Part shown: positions 22,136-26,296 of the stretch, one piece after another
How positions within the stretch are numbered: the first letter of the stretch is position 1
Layout of the letters: every line of letters starts with the position of its first letter
Source of the DNA: Mnemiopsis leidyi
Taxonomy: Eukaryota > Ctenophora > Tentaculata > Lobata > Bolinopsidae
Length of the DNA stretch: 26,296 nt
Direction of reading: 5' to 3'
NCBI GenBank assembly: GCA_000226015.1
Contig: JH154613.1
Location: 13,835-40,130, forward strand
Program-made: the position numbers and the translations under genes
The notes under the pieces: model-generated
Database searches by the model: none
What the model was told of the DNA's origin: nothing
What the model saw: the letters and a program-made list of their open reading frames with translations, nothing else

Positions 22136-22935
22136 CTCAGTTCATAGTTAAAAAAGATTATTATATATGCTCTAACTCTTTGCTTTGTGGATTGTGTTTT
22201 TGCCGTACTGGCGTACTGCTATTATTTATACTTATAGTATTATGCATTCTCATGAGCCGTAAGCCTTGTCAATTTCGAGCTGGACTTGAGGAATAAATGA
22301 CGAAAATTGTCTTGGTGCCCCAAACAATAAGTTTATGCTAATGGCTCCAAACTGTTCCGAATTTAGATGAATTATCTCCCTGCCTTAATGACATAAACAC
22401 CGAGCAGATGTTATGCATTATTCAGTAATTATCCTTTAAGCCGGAGTCTCCGTGTGTCATCCTAACAACTGTTAGCACGTCGTTCTACAAATTCATCCAG
22501 TAAACAACGTAGGTTCAAGGATATTTGGTATCATTTAGCTGGAATTGTATAATTTACAAGAGACAAATGCCCTAGACAAGTGTCGGATTTAGAACGAGAG
22601 TGCCATCCATAGGCCAGCCATTTTAAGAGCTCGTCTCAAATAAAGGTCTGCGAGTTGCAAGCTCTAGCATCGGCATCTGGCCTCGCAGAATTAGGAATTG
22701 GTTTTCGTTCTCGTCAATTTGGGAAAATTTAACCATAACTCAAAAAACTCTATATCTATAAGTTGGGAATTTTAGGGTCCCTATTAAGTTTTTTGAGTTG
22801 GCTCCCCTATCGGTATCCTTATCTTCTCCGCCGAAAACTTATCTACCAAATTGAGTTATAAGTAAAAGGTTAAAGGACCTACCTGGAAAGCAAGACGAAG
22901 ACTAAAGTACTGAATAGTAACACCGCTCTGAACAT
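21724..22935 (-). CDS. secreted ShK-like six-cysteine peptide precursor, complete, 2 exons
   Basis: Exon 1 (22935-22883) encodes a signal peptide; exon 2 (22135-21724) carries the rest and TGA. They join in phase 2 without a frame break: 154 residues. Residues 1-18 are a clean signal sequence. Residues about 19-104 form a basic, Lys/Arg-rich propeptide without Cys, ending in RRARR (100-104), a typical furin site. The last 50 residues start GAEDD and hold all six Cys of the mature part, spaced C-x15-C-x6-C-x13-C-x3-C-x2-C. The ending C-x3-C-x2-C, the acidic residue after the first Cys and the Asn-Cys before the second loop are marks of ShK/ShKT domains, although the first two loops are longer than in the sea-anemone type. 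ShK-like domains occur in toxins but also in many enzymes and harmless secreted proteins, so a toxin role is not shown. The next gene downstream is a secreted CAP protein. Confidence 0.75.
22738..22798. repeat. foldback repeat in the ShK-like gene intron
   Basis: ACTCAAAAAACT (22738-22749) and AGTTTTTTGAGT (22787-22798) are perfect 12-bp complements around a 37-base spacer. Possibly a small foldback element. Confidence 0.7.
22883..22935 (-). CDS. ShK-like gene exon 1 (signal peptide)
   Basis: ATG at 22935-22933; 17 codons plus AG, donor TTTCCAG|gtaggt (near-consensus), phase 2. MFRAVLLFSTLVFVLLS has a short basic start and a long hydrophobic core. An in-frame open stretch continues upstream, but starting here gives a proper signal peptide. 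Confidence 0.75.
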
Positions 22936-23517
22936 TTTACGCTCCAAATCAATAATAAAGTAATACCACGCAAGCAAGGGGAGAAAATGATGTGCAAAGT
23001 CAACCTTGTGGTTGTAAATAATGTTGATTACTGACCTTGCGAAGTGTCTTTTTGTGGTAAGTTGCACCAATTTTGTCAAGGAGCAAATCTCGACGGATAT
23101 TATTTTCCGCAAAGCATGAATTCTTTTATCTAACTATTCAAGCTGATTTCGGGGGTAGCATGCTAGGATATTGATATTCCTGGGGCAGGTCATACCAAAC
23201 AATTGAAAGAATGCTAGTAGCCAAGTTATTTCACTTTAAAGTATATGCTGGAAGCAAATGTGATTGAAGGGGAGGAATTGAGGAAAGTACGTTGTTGATG
23301 CACGTGCACATACCGAGCTAATAATAGTATCACACGAGCTCAATTATTTTGTAATATTGGTGACAAAGGGATTAAGAAGAAAATCCAGGATTTGGTCTAT
23401 CACACGTGCATCTAAACAGGAAGTGGCAGTTTGAGGTTGGACAACATGAAACTATTATTACCAATAGATCATTGCATTCAGGTACGGCAATCTATCAGGT
23501 TAGATGGAGAATCGGAA

Positions 23518-23573
23518 TTTCCTATCATAATAAATTCTCAATTTTCCTATCATAATAAATTCTCAATTTTCCT
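23518..23573. repeat. 25-bp direct tandem duplication
   Basis: Two identical copies of a unit containing CCTATCATAATAAATTCTCA, followed by the beginning of a third. Confidence 0.9.
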
Positions 23574-24069
23574 GTATAATTATAAAATGATGTCCAAATG
23601 AAACTCAGTAATTGTCAATAATTTTAAATTTCAATCGAAAGGAAATCGGAAAATTATGTAAAAATGTCACATATTGTCTGATAATACTCTAAGGTAAATA
23701 AAAATCGGATATTTAATCGTCTCTTTTCATAATTATTGTTGTATAACTCGAAAGAACTAAGATCAATCTGACGTTCATGCTGCATGTCGGGGACTGGGGT
23801 TTGTCACTCCATGACCTTTTATGGGAAGAAACAATGCAAAACAAACATATACAACTAAAAATATCAAAAGTATCAAAAAATTATAATAATATAACTACAA
23901 TTAGACAACAAACTACAAAATGCCACTGATCTAAATCTTTAAGGTTATTGTAATAATTCGAATTGTTTAGTACTTGATTAGTGAATTAGTGTTAATATTA
24001 ACATTGAATTGAAAACAATATTATCACATTTTATGCGGGTTCGCTAATCGCCAGAGGCCTGAGTCGATC

Positions 24070-24104
24070 AACTGTTTCTTTATGATGAACTGTTTCTTTA
24101 TGAT
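24070..24104. repeat. 18-bp-period direct repeat
   Basis: AACTGTTTCTTTATGAT at 24070-24086 and 24088-24104, one base apart, just past the kinesin stop codon in what should be its 3' UTR. Confidence 0.9.
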
Positions 24105-24132
24105 TCATAGTCCATGGCCAATTCTGTTTAAG

Positions 24133-24186
24133 TTAAACTTCGTCATCGTCATCCAAGCTTTCACCTTTCTTAAGTTTCGAAATTAT
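24133..24186 (-). CDS. kinesin last exon (basic helix and acidic tail)
   Basis: Acceptor TTGTATTTTCAG; 17 codons and TAA at 24135-24133. [17 protein letters not shown]: a short basic amphipathic helix, then a run of acidic residues. Confidence 0.85.
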   Translation of the reverse strand: MISKLKKGESLDDDDEV

Positions 24187-25612
24187 CTGAAAATACAACC
24201 TTATCTTTATCGAAGTTAAAATTTTTCAAATAAGCGAGAAATGCCAGTTAACTGGTTATTGAAAAGAAAATGTTCCCATGCGGTGCGCGCGTGAACTAAA
24301 TTCATGCGCGCGTTACACACAAGACTGAAACGCAGCTTTATACATAAAAAGAACATGAGCGCGCTACATTCTCGCTTGATTCTTGAGGCCATAATCCAGC
24401 TCCAGTGACAGCACCGTATTTAAAGCTGTGACTTACAGTAAGAAAGCTACTTACGCCTTTTAGCCTTGCTATTTCTTTGTTATCAGCATTTTTACTGGCA
24501 TCGTTGGTTATCAGTTTTACTCTTGAGGCGTACCTGTGAATATATCAAAATGAGAATAAGATTAAATCTTCCACACTTCTACTCACGACCAGGAACACAA
24601 TTCTCCTAGAAAACAATGATAATCCACCATTTTTCAGGAAACTCACGTCAAAGAGACGACAGTTTCGTCCACGTTGTAATCAGCAGGTGAAATGTTGACA
24701 AACATGAGTGTTTTAGCGTTGCCTCCTGTAAAGAGAGAAGGAGAGATATATCAGTGTTACTGCGGTGGGTTGCCATGGTAACTAATGTTGTGAGAGCCAG
24801 GCTATGAAATTAGATGTGCTGTAATTACCGTATGTATAGTATGCGTGACGTCACAAACCATCACTAGCTGGTTAGAGAAAACAGGGGTTGCCACTAAGAC
24901 ACATTCTACAAAAACTTTCCAGTAAGATAATTACACACCAATTATCAATTAGTTGAAGAATGAGTACAGAACACTTATAAGATAACAAACCGAGGGAGTC
25001 CTGCATGAGCATGGTAAGTTTGTTGTTCCTGTAAGGAATAAAGTTCGCCTCCGAACTGAGTGCCTGAATGACATCCCCCAGTGCTGACAGAGACTTGTTG
25101 ATACTCTGAGCTTCTTTTAGCTGTTCAGGTGTCGCACCAGTCTTAGCAGCTCTTTCCGAACCGGCTAAATCCACTAAACTTAGCTGTGAAGAAGTTGAAT
25201 TTCAAATATTTGGCCTTATATGGTAGTGTTGTACATTGTACCAGTAACAGTGTGTAAAAACACTTTGTTCTTGCTTCCAACAACATTTAATTTATAATTC
25301 AAATATACGAAATGAACATTCTGAAGAGCAATTTTTAAAACTTGTTTCGTGAATGAGACTAAATGAAATAAGATTTATTAAGACCTTATGTTATAAAATA
25401 CAATTATTTCACTAAATATAGATAATTATAACCTTGCCCCGTAGTACAGCCCCGGTAAGTAGATTGGTACTCTCAATAACAATCCCAATGACGAGATGAG
25501 ATCGAGAACTTTCTGCATTCATCTTCGTTGAAGCCACGTGTCGGTTTTTGCTCCCAAGGTCAAACACTTCTTGTAACTCAGCTACGGACTTGACATCCTT
25601 GATCACCGCATT
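24133..25612 (-). CDS. C-terminal-motor kinesin, KCBP/kinesin-C type (kinesin-14), 5'-partial, last five exons
   Basis: Exons 25612-25433, 25183-24991, 24725-24647, 24533-24455 and 24186-24133 join in frame: 194 residues plus TAA. This is the second half of a kinesin motor. Switch I is NAESSRSH, switch II is [11 protein letters not shown], followed by [17 protein letters not shown], the microtubule-binding [18 protein letters not shown] and [12 protein letters not shown]. The chain runs past the motor through [15 protein letters not shown], the neck-mimic region, into a basic helix ([16 protein letters not shown]) and an acidic end DDDDEV. A motor at the C-terminus with this basic-then-acidic tail fits the calmodulin-binding kinesins of plants (KCBP) and sea urchin (kinesin-C), minus-end-directed motors switched off by calcium-calmodulin. 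Calmodulin binding is inferred. The P-loop exons and the MyTH4/FERM-like tail are not in the window. Confidence 0.88.
24285..24311. repeat. GC-rich imperfect palindrome in a kinesin intron
   Basis: GCGCGCGTGAA and TTCATGCGCGC are near-complements around a five-base spacer (CTAAA), in an otherwise AT-rich intron. Another GAGCGCGCTA follows about 50 bases on. Confidence 0.55.
24455..24533 (-). CDS. kinesin exon, neck region
   Basis: Acceptor TATTCACAG; 79 nt, ends GGC|gtaagt at a codon border. [15 protein letters not shown] is typical of KCBP-type kinesins after the motor, then [11 protein letters not shown]. Confidence 0.9.
24647..24725 (-). CDS. kinesin exon, end of motor core
   Basis: Acceptor CTCTTTACAG; 79 nt, phase 1 in and phase 2 out (TTTGAC|gtgagt). 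It encodes [17 protein letters not shown] followed by VDETVVSLT. Confidence 0.93.
24991..25183 (-). CDS. kinesin exon with switch II
   Basis: Acceptor CTTCTTCACAG; 193 nt. It encodes [20 protein letters not shown] through the alpha-4/alpha-5 region. Ends CCTCG|gtttgt in phase 1. Confidence 0.95.
25433..25612 (-). CDS. kinesin exon with switch I
   Basis: Acceptor TGATACAG; 60 codons, phase 0 both sides, donor GGCAAG|gttata. [20 protein letters not shown] holds the switch I N-x-x-SSRSH motif, followed by GIVIESTN. Confidence 0.93.
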
Positions 25613-25683
25613 CTGTATCAATACCATACCTGAGTTAGAAAACTTTTGGAGGATCAAGAATGAATAGAAAAGTTTTAGGATCT

Positions 25684-25689
25684 TTTATT
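25684..25689 (-). terminator. possible AATAAA signal for the HIRAN-like gene
   Basis: TTTATT on the plus strand, AATAAA on the minus, about 200 bases after the stop codon of the upstream HIRAN-like exon and before the kinesin switch I exon. Confidence 0.35.
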
Positions 25690-25762
25690 ATCAGATACCT
25701 TACGAGACATATTTACGCGGATCAAAAATCTGGGGATCGAACTAATGGTTGGACAATGAAAT

Positions 25763-25785
25763 GGGGATTTTTTTAAAAAATCCCC
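25763..25785. repeat. near-perfect 23-nt palindrome
   Basis: GGGGATTTTTTT followed by AAAAAATCCCC, fully self-complementary apart from the odd central base. Related GGGGAT and CCCC/GGGG fragments flank it (about 25730-25800), suggesting the remains of a foldback element between the HIRAN-like exon and the kinesin exons. Confidence 0.7.
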
Positions 25786-25890
25786 AAATTTCGTACCCCG
25801 AATTAAATTGGCGCATGTTCACCTTCAATTATTTTAGAAAAATCATACTCAATTTTTTTAAATTTGATAATCGTGAAGAAAGTTAACTAA

Positions 25891-26212
25891 TCAAAAATCA
25901 TCCTCTTCGTTATCATCGTCTTGTACATTGTCATTTCCTTCATCTTGATTCTGCTCACCCGTGTAATCCCAGTTGTAGGCGTCCCTTAACAGCAGCTTTA
26001 ACTTATCAATCAAGTGTCCCCTACCTTTGAAGGTAAGATTGAGCTTGATATCTAAGCCTCCCGAAGGTATGGGCGATCTCCGTGGTTTAGAGTCCTCCAC
26101 AGTTCCAGATATCTCACCACCATGGATGATAAAGTAGTGACATATCTTGCTAATTTCCAAAGGCACGTGGCCAACAGTAACCAGTCTTGCCATGAGTACT
26201 CCACGACCTTTT
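25891..26212 (-). CDS. 3' coding exon of a HIRAN-like protein, 5'-partial
   Basis: The frame is open from about 26212 and ends TGA/TAA-type at 25891; the part after the first Met (26193) is 100 residues. LVTVGHVPLEISKICHYF, then HGGEISGTV, RRSPIPSGGLDI and LNLTFKG resemble a repeated invertebrate protein family I know from coral, mollusc and sponge gene sets (pattern VGHVPREIS...GG.I...V....RRSPL.QGGLEI), which looks related to the HIRAN fold. The name is from memory of pattern, not a search. The C-terminus is very acidic (EGNDNVQDDDNEEDDF), perhaps disordered. An upstream exon was not fixed: a segment ending at a CAG|gtacat donor near 26251 is possible but its phase does not clearly match. 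It sits on the kinesin strand, within or just before the missing part of that gene. Confidence 0.5.
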
Positions 26213-26296
26213 TTACTTAGTTATTTTAATACTAATTAACTTTCTATGTACCTGAGAAATGTTCTTCCTTGTCTCACAGACCATGTAAAATAACTA

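Larger units (their letters stand above)
22936..24132. other. intergenic between the ShK-like gene and the kinesin 3' end
   Basis: Should contain the promoter of the ShK-like gene and the 3' UTR of the kinesin, neither identifiable. A 25-base unit (core CCTATCATAATAAATTCTCA) is duplicated at about 23518-23570. The 17-mer AACTGTTTCTTTATGAT is repeated at 24070 and 24088. No coding segment seen. Confidence 0.5.

Noticed and set aside
21042..22935. Signal exon at 22883-22935 as exon 1 of the CAP gene
   Set aside because: It would join in frame, but the CAP gene has a nearer signal exon (21186-21280) and the upstream signal exon has its own terminal exon. Retained only as a possible chimeric splice.
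26240..26296. Segment ending at CAG|gtacat on the minus strand as kinesin or HIRAN-like exon
   Set aside because: Too short and cut by the window edge; its phase does not match the following exon clearly.

Overview
This is animal (metazoan) nuclear DNA, almost certainly from an invertebrate. Every recognisable coding segment is broken by spliceosomal introns with GT-AG borders. The families are animal ones: an inhibitory SMAD, a secreted CAP protein and a six-cysteine ShK-like peptide. A C-terminal-motor kinesin of the KCBP/kinesin-C type, reported from sea urchin and plants but not known to me from vertebrates, and a multicopy invertebrate HIRAN-like protein argue against a vertebrate. The exact phylum cannot be settled by reading alone.

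Layout. (1) 1-245: a long TG microsatellite. (2) About 1,340-15,350, plus strand: an inhibitory SMAD (SMAD6/7 type) on seven exons between 2,758 and 15,295. The exons join in one continuous frame of 287 residues covering a near-complete MH1, a short linker and a complete MH2 that ends without the receptor-phosphorylated SSxS tail. The first coding exon was not found. Upstream and intronic DNA of this gene is rich in the palindrome TCACGTGA, often next to ATTGG (inverted CCAAT) boxes, and holds one GTCTAGAC SMAD-binding palindrome. (3) 15,568-16,738: a non-autonomous DNA transposon with terminal inverted repeats and a 6-bp target duplication. (4) 16,967-17,126: a compact set of nested and adjacent hairpins of unknown nature. 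(5) 17.1-19.8 kb: no gene seen; contains a 29-bp minisatellite. (6) 19,840-22,935, minus strand: two complete small secreted-protein genes in tandem, a ShK-like peptide precursor upstream and a 187-residue CAP (GAPR-1/PR-1-like) protein downstream, each with its own signal-peptide exon ending in phase 2. (7) 24,133-25,612, minus strand: the last five exons of the KCBP-like kinesin (second half of the motor, neck and acidic tail). (8) 25,891 to about 26,212, minus strand: the 3' coding exon of a HIRAN-like protein, lying where an upstream kinesin intron would be expected.

Working together: the inhibitory SMAD would damp BMP/TGF-beta signalling in the cell, and its flanking DNA carries sites typical of a SMAD feedback loop. 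The CAP and ShK-like genes both encode secreted products and together carry the two modules that CRISP-type and nematode/cnidarian CAP-ShK proteins hold in one chain. No functional link between the SMAD, the secreted pair and the kinesin is visible.
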